This document shows, piece by piece, positions 47,632 to 60,400 of a DNA stretch of 64,000 bases; within the stretch, counting starts at the first letter, position 1, and each line of letters opens with the position of its first letter. The stretch is from Cryptomeria japonica (Eukaryota; Streptophyta; Pinopsida; Cupressales; Cupressaceae). The notes beneath the pieces are model-generated. The model saw only the letters and a list, made by a program, of their open reading frames with translations, did not search any database and was not told the DNA's origin. The position numbers and the translations under genes were made by a program. The stretch lies in NCBI RefSeq assembly GCF_030272615.1, contig NC_081414.1, positions 661,490,438-661,554,437 of the forward strand, written 5' to 3'.

Positions 47632-49694
47632 TCCGGATCTGCAACTGCCTGTTCTTGTTTTGAGAATTTTTGCTTTGGAAGCAGATCTGGGGTTTCAGGA
47701 ATTTTTTATGTACCTAGGGTTTGAGATTTTTTCTGAGCACTTTGGGCCTAAAAAGACCTCACCATCGTGCTCAGAAGGCCCGAAAACCCCTGTGGTCATA
47801 TAAAATTTGACCTATTTTGGTTCCTGAGCCTCTGGGAGCATTTTTTTCTCAGATCCAGGTCGTACAGCCTTGGCACGCAGATCAAGAAAAAAATTTCAAA
47901 AAATAAAAAATAAAAATTTGCGTTTTTACGGCATGTAGGCCGAAATTTGTTTTTAAAAAAATATTTCAAAAAAAAGCGAAAAAAAAAAGGGAGGTTTGTT
48001 TCTTTTTAAGAAAAAAAAAATTTGGGGGCACATTTTTTGTGGGTACCGGACTGACAGGCCTGTCAGACCTGTCAGTCTGGCCCCTGCCGATGGCCCCTCC
48101 ATCCTTCTCCAGCTGTCGCTGCTATTTCTCCGGCCGCCGCCGGCCCGGTCTCCGGCCCCCACCGGCCATACAGCTCCTAGTCTCCGGCCCCCACTGGCCA
48201 TGCAGATCCCGGTCCCCTGCGCGCCGCCTAGCCTAGCCCCGCCGCTCCACCTGGCTCCGTTGCCACCACCCAGCCTGGCCTCGCTACACCGCCAAGCACC
48301 CAACTCCCTGGCCTTCCCGCCGCCCGGTCGTCGCCTCCCTGCGTTGCCGGCTACCCGGCCCGCCGCCGCCTGCAGCCCCCGGCCTCCTCCCTGGCCCCCG
48401 CCGCCGCTTCCGGCCGCCCTCCGCTCCGCTCCCCAGGTGCCTTTTTTTTCAGCCGGCCACCACTCCGCCACCCGGCTGCCACCCAACCACCGGAGCTCTA
48501 CTCCCTGGCCACCGGACCACCCATTGGCCACCAAACCCCCTTTTTTGGCTTTTTCAGGGGGGGGTTTGGTTTTTTGGCCCTATCTTGGGCATACAGAGTC
48601 AGATTTTGGAAAACGAATAGGCGTCAGAAAGATGGTTCCGAGGCCGACCTCATGGTGTTGGTAATTTTTTCCAATTTTTCTATTTGACTATGTTTTTTTG
48701 TAGTCAAAGTGAGGTCTCTTTTTTGTACTTCGGGAGACGTAGAATGAGCATCCAACCTCCAATTTTCAAAAACTTTATATTTTCGGAAAGCGTGTTCTGT
48801 GTACTTTCCAGAAATATGTGTTTTTTTTTCAGATTTTGCTCCATGCATATTATATTTAGTTTTTTGATTTTCAGCACTCTGGTGGATATCGTGGTTGTTT
48901 CAGGTCCTGGGATCTCTGTTCTGAGTAGGGAGTCCCTGTTTTGATTCTCGTTTTTATTTCTAGTCTTCTTATCATTGTAGCTTGTAATTATGCAAACACA
49001 TTGAGATAAAGTGCCATCATGCATTGTTTACTTGGAATCTTGCATATCTTGTGTCTTGTTGTACATGCACTGTTGATCAAGTGTCATGAGGGGGTTGATG
49101 TTTGCCTTTGTTTTCCATCTTCCTTTGTCAAGTGAGTGTTCCTTCCATGACATTCGCCTCATGATGATGTGTCTTAGCACCTTTGATGTTCTTGGTTCTT
49201 CGTCATGCAGTTGGTTTTTTGGCTGTCCTTTTCAGTGTTCCTGTCCCTCTCCCACTTCCGCATTATGGGGAGGTTTATCCTATTGGTTCTAATGCTTCCG
49301 TGGTTTGATTGATCATCTCTTCAGGCTTTGGTTTCTCATGCCATCTGTATCTTCGATTTTAGTTGTTTTGCCTTGTTTGCCTCTTGATTCGAATAGTGTC
49401 ATTTGAGGGCACTCATGCAGATTACAGTCTTCTCTACCTGGTCATGTTCTAGTTTAGTGGATGTTCTTCAGATCAGCAGTTATTGTTCGATAGAGTTTGC
49501 ATGTTCTTCATGCTTCAGTGGTGTTCTTCCATCTCTTTTTGGAGTAGAGTTTTGTTCCCATGTGGTTTTCTCTATTTCTCCAGTTCATAGAGATTTCATT
49601 GTATTTGGGTACTTGATCAGGCCTTGTTGCTGGGACTCATCTTTATTGCTTTCAGTAGTTGTTCTAGGTTTTAGCTTCTCCCTAAGTCTAGCTT
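47632..49694 (+). other. Interior of J without gag or pol; GC-rich core
   Basis: The first ~400 bp and the last ~1,100 bp are AT-rich leader and trailer. Between about 48040 and 48540 is a block very rich in C and G, with CCGCCGCCGGCC-like text. A frame of 222 codons (47996-48664) is open here and is Pro/Ala/Arg-rich, but the opposite strand is open too, as expected from composition alone. I see no gag zinc knuckle, protease, RT or integrase. The GC-rich block may be captured foreign sequence or a structured RNA region. Confidence 0.6.
48049..48077. repeat. Nested palindrome/hairpin in J interior
   Basis: CTGACAGGCCTGTCAG (48051-48066) is a perfect 16-bp palindrome. GACTGACAGG (48049-48058) also pairs with CCTGTCAGTC (48068-48077) around a 9-base loop, so two alternative stems share one arm. 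Confidence 0.9.
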
Positions 49695-49703
49695 AAGGGG
49701 GGG
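49695..49703 (+). promoter_or_regulatory. Polypurine tract of J
   Basis: AAGGGGGGG sits immediately before the TG of the right LTR. Confidence 0.88.
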
Positions 49704-50073
49704 TGTTAGAGTATTCGGGTATTTACTTGATTAATTAAACATTCTTTGTTTAATTATTTAAGTTCCCTTTATCTCTTTTACACTTAAGCTAACTTTAGGT
49801 GCATATAATTAATTGTTTTAATTAATTATTATGTGCAAACCTAGGTTTTCCCTTTTTTAGGGTTTCTTGACCTATTAAAGGTTGAGTTCTTTCTTTTCAT
49901 TGTAAGAATCACATTACATATTTTTGTGAATATTGAGCTCTCTCTTTTTGAGCATATTCTCTGTGTTTTGAATGTTCTTCAAATTTTGCTTCATTGCTTC
50001 TCCTTGTAACAGGTTATTCAACTTGCAGAAGATCTTCAGGCTCCTGTGGTGTTGTATTTTCTCAACTTCTATA
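49704..50073 (+). repeat. Right LTR of J
   Basis: 370 bp, starts TGTTAGAGTATTCGGG, nearly identical to the left LTR, followed by ATAAT. Confidence 0.92.
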
Positions 50074-50115
50074 ATAATAATTAAAAGACACTAGAGTTAA
50101 TTTAATTTATATTTG

Positions 50116-50132
50116 TTTTCTTATTATAATTT
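50116..50132. repeat. 17-bp target-site duplication, left
   Basis: TTTTCTTATTATAATTT, identical to 51807-51823. AT-richness makes a chance match of this length more likely than for the other two duplications, but its placement at the poly-A end supports it. Confidence 0.75.
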
Positions 50133-51806
50133 ATTTTTTATCAGTGATTGATTGATTTTATTAAGAAATCAAGATGTGAACCTGACTTGAACTAGGTGGG
50201 GCTACAATTAGGGAGCCACCTCCCCAAAAACAACAATGCGCCAAATTGCATAGGCCTATAAACAAGCCAACAAATCACTTCTTGAAATTAACTTCACCCC
50301 TATCATGCGAGCATAGAACCATATTAAAGGTTCCTTTGTCCTTGCCTCTCCTGACCCTTTTCCCCTTCACTACTATCCATCCTTTCTCTTGCCCTATCGC
50401 ATCCAGTATTCCCTCCTTTGAAGGACCTTCAATAGACCATACCCTCTCATCTAATCCATGTGGACACACCAAATAATCACTCTTCTCCACCATAGAGAAA
50501 CACCCCATCTTATCATCATTTTTAAGCAAGGCCTTAGAGTCTCCCAAGGCTTTTGTGGTTTCAAGAACAAGCCCCTACTGCTTTTCCACAACAATATCTT
50601 ATAAATTTGAGGTGTTGTTTCGATCTCCCACTTCTTTCTCCACCAAATAATGGTTTGGAGTGACCTCATGTCACCATGAAGCAGGCATGTCCAATCTATG
50701 CTTGGCATATTGGGCAGTAATGTGCTCTGTTTGGAAGCATTTGTGACATCTAAAGGTAATCCCTTTGTAATCAACAAGTTGCAGCCAACAACCCTTGGTT
50801 GTAGTCAATGAGATCTCCTTAGGGAATTCACTAAACATATCCATCTCAACTAATAAATGAGCATAAGTAGATGAAGAAAATTTGAAGAAACCTCATCAAC
50901 CAAAAAAAAACTACCCAAAGAATTGCCTATGGCCTCGAAATAGGATTCAAACAAGAATTGAAATCGAAAATTTGGCAACCTTACCCAAATCAAAACCTTG
51001 TCAAATGATTTTGTTGCAAGGATAAAAGCTGGATATCAAGGCTTAAGCATTAACAAGTGCTTATTCTCCAAGCTCCACTGGTAGTCACAAAGGATCTTGT
51101 TATTTTATTGCCCATTATCGAAAACTACCACAAAGAAACATTGTGTCCTTGGGTAGATTTGAACATCTCCATCAAGTATGGAACCCCAGGTTTCTCCAAT
51201 CCATTTATGTAGATCACTTAGGCTTGGCCAAAACCCTTTAAACCTTCCGATCAGCCCTCACTTTGCAAAAAACCCCTGATTTTCTATTATTTAATTTTAT
51301 ATCTCCTCATCAAAAGTAACTATTACTTCCCTAGCAGTATGCTACTCATAAAAAAACACACATTTATCAACTCTTCTTTCACTAAAGCATCTTTGAAGCT
51401 ATGCTCATTAGCTCCATAAAACCCTTACCTCACTATCTCCCATTTCTGCCCAGGATGAAACTTCAACTTGCATCTATATGCCCATGACCTCTCTGCTCTC
51501 ATAGAAGCCCCACCGACACCAGAAGTTACCAAGCCATTCCTTGACCCATGGCTGCACAAGGGTAGTCTACTTTCACCAAGAGAGATGCACCCTCCACCCA
51601 TCCCCACACCATAACAAGCCTCACTACTACCATTCTCAATGTAACTTGACCAAAGAGGGGTGTAGCCTACCATAGATGATCAAGATCCCTTCTTGTATCA
51701 CTAGACAAAGCTTGCATATCTGCCTGGCTCCAATCAAGAAACCCTAGTCATGAAGGGGGCCTTCGATAGTAGCAACATCACGCATCCTTCCATTTTTTAA
51801 ATATTT
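50133..51806 (-). mobile_element. Retroposed DUF4283/zinc-knuckle sequence
   Basis: A 1,674-bp insert between perfect 17-bp direct repeats TTTTCTTATTATAATTT (50116-50132 and 51807-51823). On the minus strand it ends with AATAAA-like TTAATAAAATC and a short A run against the left repeat. It holds one decayed ORF similar to plant L1 ORF1 but no endonuclease or reverse transcriptase. It is therefore either a retroposed stand-alone gene copy or a rearranged LINE piece carried by LINE machinery. Confidence 0.8.
50275..51673 (-). pseudogene. Decayed DUF4283-type ORF with CCHC remnant
   Basis: The minus-strand reading is broken by several frameshifts and stops. Recognisable parts in order: an N-terminal Gly/Ser-rich segment (51673-51425), text of the DUF4283 fold near 50930-51010 (VLIWVRLPNFRFQFL), then near 50690-50860 EFPKEISLTT and the zinc-knuckle-like CHKCFQTEHITAQY, where the last Cys of C-x2-C-x4-H-x4-C is replaced by Tyr. 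The C-terminal part (50547-50275) is Lys/Gly/Asp-rich and ends at a stop. Proteins of this kind act as RNA-binding ORF1 partners in plant LINEs, and many genomes also have solitary copies. Which of the two this was cannot be decided here. Confidence 0.6.
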
Positions 51807-51823
51807 TTTTCTTATTATAATTT
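51807..51823. repeat. 17-bp target-site duplication, right
   Basis: Second copy of TTTTCTTATTATAATTT at the 5' end of the retroposed sequence. Confidence 0.75.
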
Positions 51824-52019
51824 TATTTATTGTAGAATAATTATATTTGAATTTTTTTTATAATAAAATAAATTTCAATTGAAAACATAAATTAAATTTT
51901 TAGAGCAGGAGAGTAGGAGAGAGAAACTAATTTTTTATTTTTCATTTCATGCCAATAATTTAAGGATGGCATGTGTTCTTGGGGAGTTATGCTAAGCGTA
52001 GTATATCATTTATTTATTA

Positions 52020-52829
52020 TCTCCATCTCTATCTCCCCCTTATCTATATCTCCTTACCTCTTCCTATATCTCTCTTTTTTCCCCTTCTATCCTTCCCACT
52101 CTCTCCCTCTCTCTCTCTCTCTCCCTCTCGCTCCCTCTTTCTATATCTCTCTACTTCTATATCCTCTATCTCCCCCTCTTCCCCTTACTATATATTTATA
52201 TATATTATCCATTTATATCTATCTCCATATCCCTTTCACTCATGTGCACACACACACATTCCCTATTTCACCCTTCTTATCTATATCTCTATATATCTCT
52301 CACTCACACAAATATACACTCCTTATTTCTCCCTCCCTATCTTTGTCTCTATATCTCTATTTTTTATAAACTCTTATTTTGTCATCTCTCCTAAAAACTC
52401 TCTCTATATACCTCTCTACCTCTCCATGTATCACTTCGTAATAATTTATCTTTCTATCTCTTTATCTTCCCCTGTCTCATTGTCGCCCTTTATCTTTATT
52501 TCTCCCCTTCTTTTTCTCTCCTTGCCTCTCCCTCTCTCTCAGCCCTTTATATTTTACAATTTATATATACTCTCTCTCCTTTCTATCCCTATCTCCATCT
52601 CTTTCTATCACTATGTATCCCTCTTTCTCTCTCTCTCCCTCCATTTTTCTACTCCCCATCACTCCCTCTTTTTATATCTCTCTACTTCTACTCTCTCTAA
52701 TGTGTATACAAACTATTTTTTTATTCTTCCCTATCTCCATCTCTATCTCTCTATATTTCCCCCTCTCTATAAATACTAAGTCTTTCTCTCTATTACTTGC
52801 CTTTGTCACCTTATTTTTCTCACTCTCTC

Positions 52830-52924
<95 letters not shown>

Positions 52925-53110
52925 CCCTCACTAGAACTATATCTTTATCTTTGCCTCTCCCTCCCCTTGTCTTCTTATATATCTCTATATTTATCTCTTC
53001 TCTTCCAATATGCATCTATCTCTTCATATCTCCCCTATTTGTCTATCTCTAGTTCTCTATATTTGTCCATCTCTTTATCTCTCTCCTACTCCCCCTATCT
53101 ATACATATTG
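52020..53110. repeat. Polypyrimidine-rich tract with (CT)n
   Basis: Nearly all plus-strand bases are T or C in patterns such as TCTCTATATCTC, giving long Ser/Leu/Tyr ORFs on one strand and Arg/Glu ORFs on the other that are not genes. It includes a perfect (CT)n run at 52833-52921 (89 bp). Such tracts can form triplex DNA and can bind plant GAGA-binding proteins. Confidence 0.9.
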
Positions 53111-53114
53111 GTGG

Positions 53115-53530
53115 TGTAAATTATGTCTCATAATAATACTTTACTTAAGTTGACTTAGGATAATGCATATCACGGTAATTTACATACGGGACACTTAGGG
53201 AATTGCAAGGGAAGATGGTTGTAGGAGAAAGTTCACCTTTTGTGGTCTTATTTTGTTATCACATTCCACCTTTAGTGGGTGATCCACCTTTGGTGGAATA
53301 TTCTATTAATTCTCCTACCTACCCCTACCTACCCTTGTATCTCATTGGGCCACATGTCATGATTGTGTGCTATCATAGCCTTGCCTTTATAAGTAGGATC
53401 ATTTACATTGTAATCCATCTTAATGCATCATTTATGAGAATACAATTTGTTCTTGTCACATATTATTTTTCTCTTATTCTTGTGATTTTCATTGGCCTCT
53501 TGATTTTGGTTTCTATAGGCAAATTCTCAC
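53115..53530 (+). mobile_element. Probable solo LTR inside the CT-rich tract
   Basis: A block of about 415 bp with normal base composition interrupts the CT-rich DNA. It starts TGTAAATTATG and ends near AAATTCTCACA, looks like a gypsy-type LTR and has a TATA-like CTTTATAAGTAGG at 53385-53397. No target duplication could be found, so the boundaries and the identity are tentative. Confidence 0.45.
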
Positions 53531-53536
53531 ACATCT

Positions 53537-53664
<128 letters not shown>

Positions 53665-53880
53665 TCTCATTCTCCCTCTTTTTAGACCTCTATATCTATA
53701 TCTCTTTTCTTTTCTATATCTATCAATCCCTATCACTTGTTTCATCTTCCCTCTATCTCCATCTAGTGATATCTATCTTTCTCCTATGACTATATAGCCC
53801 CTCTCTCTATATATCACTTCCTATCTTTATATCTCTCCCTCTCTCTCCCACTATTTATTTTTTTCTTTTGTCTCTATAAT

Positions 53881-54920
53881 AACTATAAGAAGCTGGAGGA
53901 TAACTTATAGTCTTAAGCTCACTATTGGCTTAGAGATCCATTCATTACTTTGACAAGAACCTAGAGAAAATAAATAAAGATGATGATGAAGATGATAATT
54001 CTACTTTACAAGAGAGGAGAGGGTTTTGAGTAAGGCCCATATTGATTGAATGCCACAATATAGGTCAAGTGGAAGCCCATGTCACACTTTTTGTGGGTAG
54101 TTTAGTTTTTCCTTATTCATAAAATATAGTAGAGATCAGTAAGGTCTAGTCTTACTAATCATATGTGGTTAGTTTTATGTTTATCCTTAGTCATATGACA
54201 TTATGGATAGTTATGTACGTTCTTGTTCACAACTTTGAATAAAGATGAGTTACAATTGAGTGTGCCTCTCTTCATGTGATGAAGTAGAGTGAGGCCAGCT
54301 TATTATTTCTTATTGCAGAAGTTGTGTGTATTCATGTTTACAACTTCAAAGGAGGATAGATACCCATGTCCCTATCCTAGATTTAGATTTCAACAAGGTC
54401 ATGCCCTATTAGGGAGGTGTAGTGTGGTCATTCCCTCTATTTATTGCAAGTATGTGGAGTTGTTTGCATGTACCGATGCACACATGAAACCTATTCTCTC
54501 TAAGTCTTAGGAGTATGATCTAATAAGGGGAGAACAAAAGAAATGTTTATTTTCTAGAATATCATGTTACTGAAAGGCTATTAAGTATTAGCATAAAAAA
54601 TATGTTTAAATAAATATTTTGTTAAGAATATATTAGTTTATTGTTGTTAGGATTCCAAAATTGAACATTTTTTTTAATAATAGTACTATTTCAATTGATT
54701 TAAATTTAAAACTAATATATTATTATGTTGTTGAGTGATTGTTATTACAATCATGTGAAATAGAGTTTCTTAGAGAGATAAGTGGCGATTCTAAAATATA
54801 CACTACTATCTCCTCCCATACACCTTATGAGAGGAGGTTGGAGCCCTTGTAGATTTTTGTCCTAAAATATAGAAAAAAAATTTAATATAAAATTGTTCTA
54901 AATTATGAATAATAATATAC
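53881..54920. other. Unassigned sequence
   Basis: There is no reading frame worth reporting. The part from about 54030 to 54510 has the look of LTR-type DNA (TGCCACAATATAGG..., a CTTATTGCAG stretch), but I find no partner copy or duplication. A TTAATAAT-rich tail precedes unit H. Confidence 0.3.
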
Positions 54921-56315
54921 TGTTGACATATTTTTAGGCAACAATGCAGCAAACTGAGAGGGGAGGTGAATCAGTTTGCACAAAAACTTTCTGCAACTTA
55001 AACCACAAATCAGATTTGTTAATTAATAGTTAAAGCATAAAACACCACCACATCAATATCACACATAACACCAAGATTTTTGACGTGGAAAACCCGGTCA
55101 AGGGAACAACCACAATGGGAACCTACCCAAATGAGATAATACCCTGTTAGGAGTAAATGAAATATTATAATGGCGAATGCACAGGCATTTAGGCACACTG
55201 CCTAAAGCTAACTACTCAAATAAGAAACCTATAAAGGCTACAACCTTTAGGGAAGACTCGCTACCTTACAGGAAGTCTCACTGACTTAGAAAAGCATTTA
55301 GACAGCACTCTGAATTACATGAACTGCAAAAATAGCATTTGCATATGCCCAAGTATAGTTTTTGTTAAGCACACAATCTTCTCTACAACACTTCTCTTTT
55401 CTCCTTTGCACTTCTGAAAGATCAAATCACTTGCTTGCACATACAACTCAATCATACACACTCAATATTGTAGACATATATCTTACATGATTATTATCTT
55501 TATTTATACAAGACATCAACCTATATTTCAAGGTCGGTTAAACCCTCAATACAAATTACAAGATAATAACCTCACATGCTACAACAACATATGCGGACCA
55601 AAACAATGTCAACTAAGACATAGTCTGGACGTAAATCAACACCATGAATATGAAACACCTCCAATAATTATGCCTTGATCATCCACAACATGCTACAATC
55701 ACCAAGAATGTCGCATAACATGAAGAACATCACCGAACCAAGGAAATCTTCAATAACATGCACAACGATCAATGCGGACCACCAATACGCATAGAACATG
55801 GTCTAGAAATATTCACAAGCAATGTGAATTGCACCACAACAAATGCAACAACTCAGATTACTAGAAACATCATCATCTCACCACTAGAGCTCAAGAAAAC
55901 CATCAAAACTAATTGTCAATATGAAAGATTTGCTTGTGGATATCCAAATCATGAACCAATCAAACCATTGATAAACATCAACATTTAGATCACATCCCAT
56001 ACATCTGCAACTAAATATATTATAATTATGTAGCACAACATACGAATTCACCAAAACGACCAATACCGAACAACTGAGTAACTAGCCACAATATCGGATC
56101 TCATAACTCGATCAAATCATCATGCGGACCACTAAAACTTATGCTAAATCAGCTAGAAATAAGAATCTGAAAACCCACTAAACCACATTATCTCATCTGC
56201 AATACACAAGCTAAACAACTCATTCAACCAAACTGCAATACTGGAATACAGAGAAGAATATGTTTACATCAATGACAAAACATTGTTCCAGCAAATATCT
56301 CAACAATATCCAACA
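54921..56315 (-). mobile_element. Probable solo LTR H
   Basis: It starts TGTTGACAT at 54921, with the shared motif GAGAGGGGAGGTGAATCAG (54956-54974) and the core CACCAAGATTTTTGACGTGG (55069-55088), as in B, F and the other copia-like LTRs. A CCAACA at 56310-56315 is the best candidate for its right end. The flanks TATAC and ATCTT do not match, so the right end is uncertain. No internal region follows. Confidence 0.5.
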
Positions 56316-56369
56316 ATCTTTGCATTGCAAAATATTTTATTTTGTGCATGAAAATTTTTACAAGTTGTG

Positions 56370-57384
56370 TGGTGCAAGACAGGGAGGGAGAATTGGTCGT
56401 ATTGTTGTTAAAACCCTAGTTACCCTAACTAACCAGGTCACCATGTGAAAAATTGTTATAACTTCTTCCTCACAATGAATTAGAAACTCAAATCACTAGA
56501 AAATGGAAGGTAATTCAATGCTCTATCCATACATATGACTGTCCAATCAATTTGAATCCATTGTACAACACCATACAAGTGCAAAAAATAGAGTAATTAC
56601 ATAAAAATGAGCTTCCAATTAGTTGCCAATGATTTCAAATTTGAAAATTATGTTGCAGGATCAGATTTCAGAAATTCATTTTTTTAGAATTCACATAGAA
56701 GAATTTGTTTCCAACCATTGGCTTGTACAATTTATACCAAAATTTGCACTTTCCCATGGTCACAATAGATTTTTGAGCTGCATGACTATTCGACTCCCAA
56801 ATTTTGAAAAATCAAATTTAGACATTGACATCAGAATAACAATCCCAAACTGACAAATCAAGGTTGGACACCGACGTCGAAATAAAAATCCCAAACAGAG
56901 GTCTTGATCACCCATCGAAATAACTAATACAGGAGGAGTAACCATTTTATGCAATTCTAATAGAGTAAACTTACCCTGATGTCCCTATTTCGGTATAGCT
57001 ATACCGAACAAGGCATTTGGATGTATATCGGCATAGCCATCAAAAGTCAGCTAAATAGTATTTTCCAATCCTGATAGAGTAAACTATCTCGATGACAATA
57101 ATAACACTTTATCAAGTTAACTATCCCGATGACAACATTGACAACTTTTTATAGCAATGACACTTTATCAGGTTTAATATCCCGATGACAACAATGACAA
57201 CCCTAGAACAACTTTACAAACTTGCAAATTATGACTCCAATTTTGACATACCCACCTAAAAACATGAAATAGAATTACAAATGGTCTTAATAGACCTTAT
57301 TGAATCAAAATGACATGACCCCTAACTCCTAAGACTCAACTACCTAATTGACATGGTAACTAGACTCTAGGTGCTCTTGCACCA
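56370..57384 (-). repeat. 3' LTR of G (left copy)
   Basis: 1,015 bp aligning with 62100-63096. It begins TGGTGCAAGAC and ends TTGCACCA. The sequence next to it (57385-57405) is a poor polypurine tract, which may be a further sign of decay. Confidence 0.9.
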
Positions 57385-57405
57385 TACACCCGGAGAGGAA
57401 ATATT

Positions 57406-60400
57406 TCATGCTCCTGATGAAATGAGATCTTCAACTAAGATCCCATGTTGTGCTATATCCTCCTCTGACATCTAGGTGACATCTTCATTTGGTAGTCCTA
57501 GCCACTTGACTAGGTGCTCCTTATAAACTTTCCACCTTGTCCTTTTCACTTCTCTTGAGTCCAAAATGGCTTCAAGTTGCATAGGCTGAGCAGGTGGAAG
57601 GTCCTTGACTCATTCCATATCAACATCTTTAGCTCCTTCTTCTCCTTGACCTACAAAATCAGATTCCTTATAGGGATACAAATCTACTAGATTGAATATA
57701 GGTGAGATAGCAACCCCCGATGGGAGTTCAATCTCATAAGCATTGTTATCGTACTTGTGAACCACTTTATATGGCCCTATCTTCTTCATCATTATCTTTG
57801 TGTACTTTCCCTTTGGCAATCTCTCCTTCCTCAAATGTGCCAATACTAGATCACCCACCTTGAATTGTACATCTTTCCTCTTCAAGTCTGCCTTCCACCT
57901 ATACTTGTCTACATTCTTCTCAAGTGTCTCCCTGATCTGTTTGTGGATGTCATGCATGGCTACTGCAAAGTCTTCACCTTGGGAACTCCTCCTATCCATT
58001 CCCCCCAAATCTCTTAACTCATAGATCCCTCTAGGATGCACTCCATAGACAACTTCAAATGGACTCTTCCCTATACTCTGGTTGATTGAATCATTGTATG
58101 TGTACTCTGCATGTGGTAGGATTAGATCCCATGACTAATTGTGCTCCTTAGTTAGACATCTTAGTAGGTTGTCTAATGACCTATTGACAACCTTAGTCTG
58201 CCCATCCATTTGGGGATGATAGGTAGAACTAAAAGTTAGATTGGTTCCTAGTTTTCTCCACAATGTCCTCCAAAACTGTCCAATAAACTTTGAATCTCTG
58301 TTAGACATAATGGATAATGGAAATCCATGGATCCTTACAATCTCCTTAAAGAATAAGCTTGCAATGTGGGAGTCATCATTGGTTGTCTTACATACATGCA
58401 ATGAAGTGAGTCATCTTGTTAAACATATCCATAACCACATACACACTATCATATCCTCTTGTAGTGCTTGGTAGACCCAAAACAAACTCCATACTAATGG
58501 CTTCCCATGGTCTATTAGGTATGGGCAGAGGTTGATACAACCCTGCATTAGAACTTTACCCCTTTTCTCTCTGACATATACCACAACCTTCCACAAACCT
58601 CTTCACATCCAGGTGTGCATCTTAGGCCAGTAGTAAAACCTTTTGACCTGATCCAATGTCTTATCACATTCAAAATGTCCTCCTAGACTGCCACTATGCG
58701 TCTCTCTAATCAAATTCTCCCTCATAGAACACTTTAAGACACACAACTGATCTCCCTTAAACAAAAGACCACCTTGTAATACATAATTTGCATACTCACT
58801 ATGAAAAGAACCATGTGACTGCTCAAAAACAACAAACACTTCATGAAAGTCTAAATCATTCTAATACATACCTCTTAAGGAATCAATTCCCACACTTTCA
58901 AGTTACACCTCTTATATCATCATTGTCCTCCTATTCAACACATCAACTACCTTATTAGCCTTCCCTTTCTTATGCTTTATGGTGAATGTATAGGATTGCA
59001 ATTTCTCCACCCACTTCATGTGTTGATGACTCAACTTCTCTTGATTGTTTAGGAAACTCAAAGAATGGTTATTCATGTATAACACAAAATCCTTGGGAAA
59101 TAGGTAATGTCTCCATTTTTTAAGTGCTTGCACCATGGAATATGGCTCCAAACCATAGGATGGATACTTCTTTTTGGCTTCGTTCAATTTCTCACTAAAT
59201 AAAGTTATTGGCTTCCCCTCTTGACACAACACTGCCCCTATGGCATAGCCACTGGCATCATACTCTATTGTAAATACCTTATAAAATCGGGTAAAGTAAG
59301 CATAAGTTGATGTACTACCCTTGTCTTGAGGTACTCAAAGCTCTTATCATTCTCCTTGGTCCATTGGAATTTGCTCCTCTTCTCTCCTTTGATGGTGTCT
59401 ATCATGGGTGCCACAATATGACTGAAATTCTTGATGAACTTGCAGTAGAAGATTGCTAACACATGGAAAATTGTGACTTCCCCAACTGATTTAGGTGTTG
59501 GCTAGTTGAGTATGGCCTCTACTTTTTGTGGATCCATCTTCAAATTCCCTTGTAAGATCACAAAACCCAAATATATCAGCTCTTCCTTCATCCATTCATA
59601 TTTCTTGAGATTGATCATCAATTTTTCTTCATCCAACCTTCTTAACACCTTGTCCAAGTGTTCCAAATGGTCCTCCTTTGTCTTGTTGAATACCAAAATA
59701 TCATCTAAGTATACTACCACAAACTTGTTGATGAAATCTCTTAGGACTTCATTCATGAGTCTCATGAATGTACTAGGGGCATTAGATAGCCCAAAAGGAA
59801 TAACTAGTCATTCATAGAGGCCCTCATTAGTTTTGAAGGATGTCTTCCACTAATCCCCCTCTCTAATCCTGATTTGGTGGTAGCCACTCTTTAAATCAAT
59901 TTTGGAGAATTAACGTCCTCCTGCTAAACTATCCATAAGATCTTCCATCTAGGGTATGGGGAACCTATACTTGATAGTTATCTTGTTCATGGCCCTTGAA
60001 TCCGTGCAAAGCCTCCACTCTCCATCCTTTTTGGGTGCCAAAATAGTTGGCACAACACATGGGCTTCAACTTTTCCTTACCAAACCCTTATCTAGAAATT
60101 CTTGCACCTGATTTTTGATCTCCTCATTTTGTCGAGGTGTCATTTTGTATGTTGCCTTATTGGAAAGACTTGCACCAAGGATTAGGTCAATATGATGACT
60201 CACATCACGGATGGGAGGTAAGGAATTTGGCAAATCCTTTACCACCATTCCCTCATACTTGTAAAGTAGGGTTTTCCTCTCCTTAGGGACTTCCTTTTTG
60301 TCATTATCTATTGCTTATGAGATTGGTTTTCTCACAATGGTATATCCACACTCCTCTTCTTCCAGGTTCTTCATGAACTCCTTCTCCTTCACCACCATTA

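Noticed and set aside
47953-48664. ORFs of 222 (plus) and 193 (minus) codons in J that look Pro- or Gly-rich
   Set aside because: Both strands are open because the block is GC-rich. There is no domain or conserved motif, so neither is called a gene.
54030-54510. Possible further solo LTR
   Set aside because: LTR-like wording only. No TG...CA pair with a duplication and no second copy in the window.
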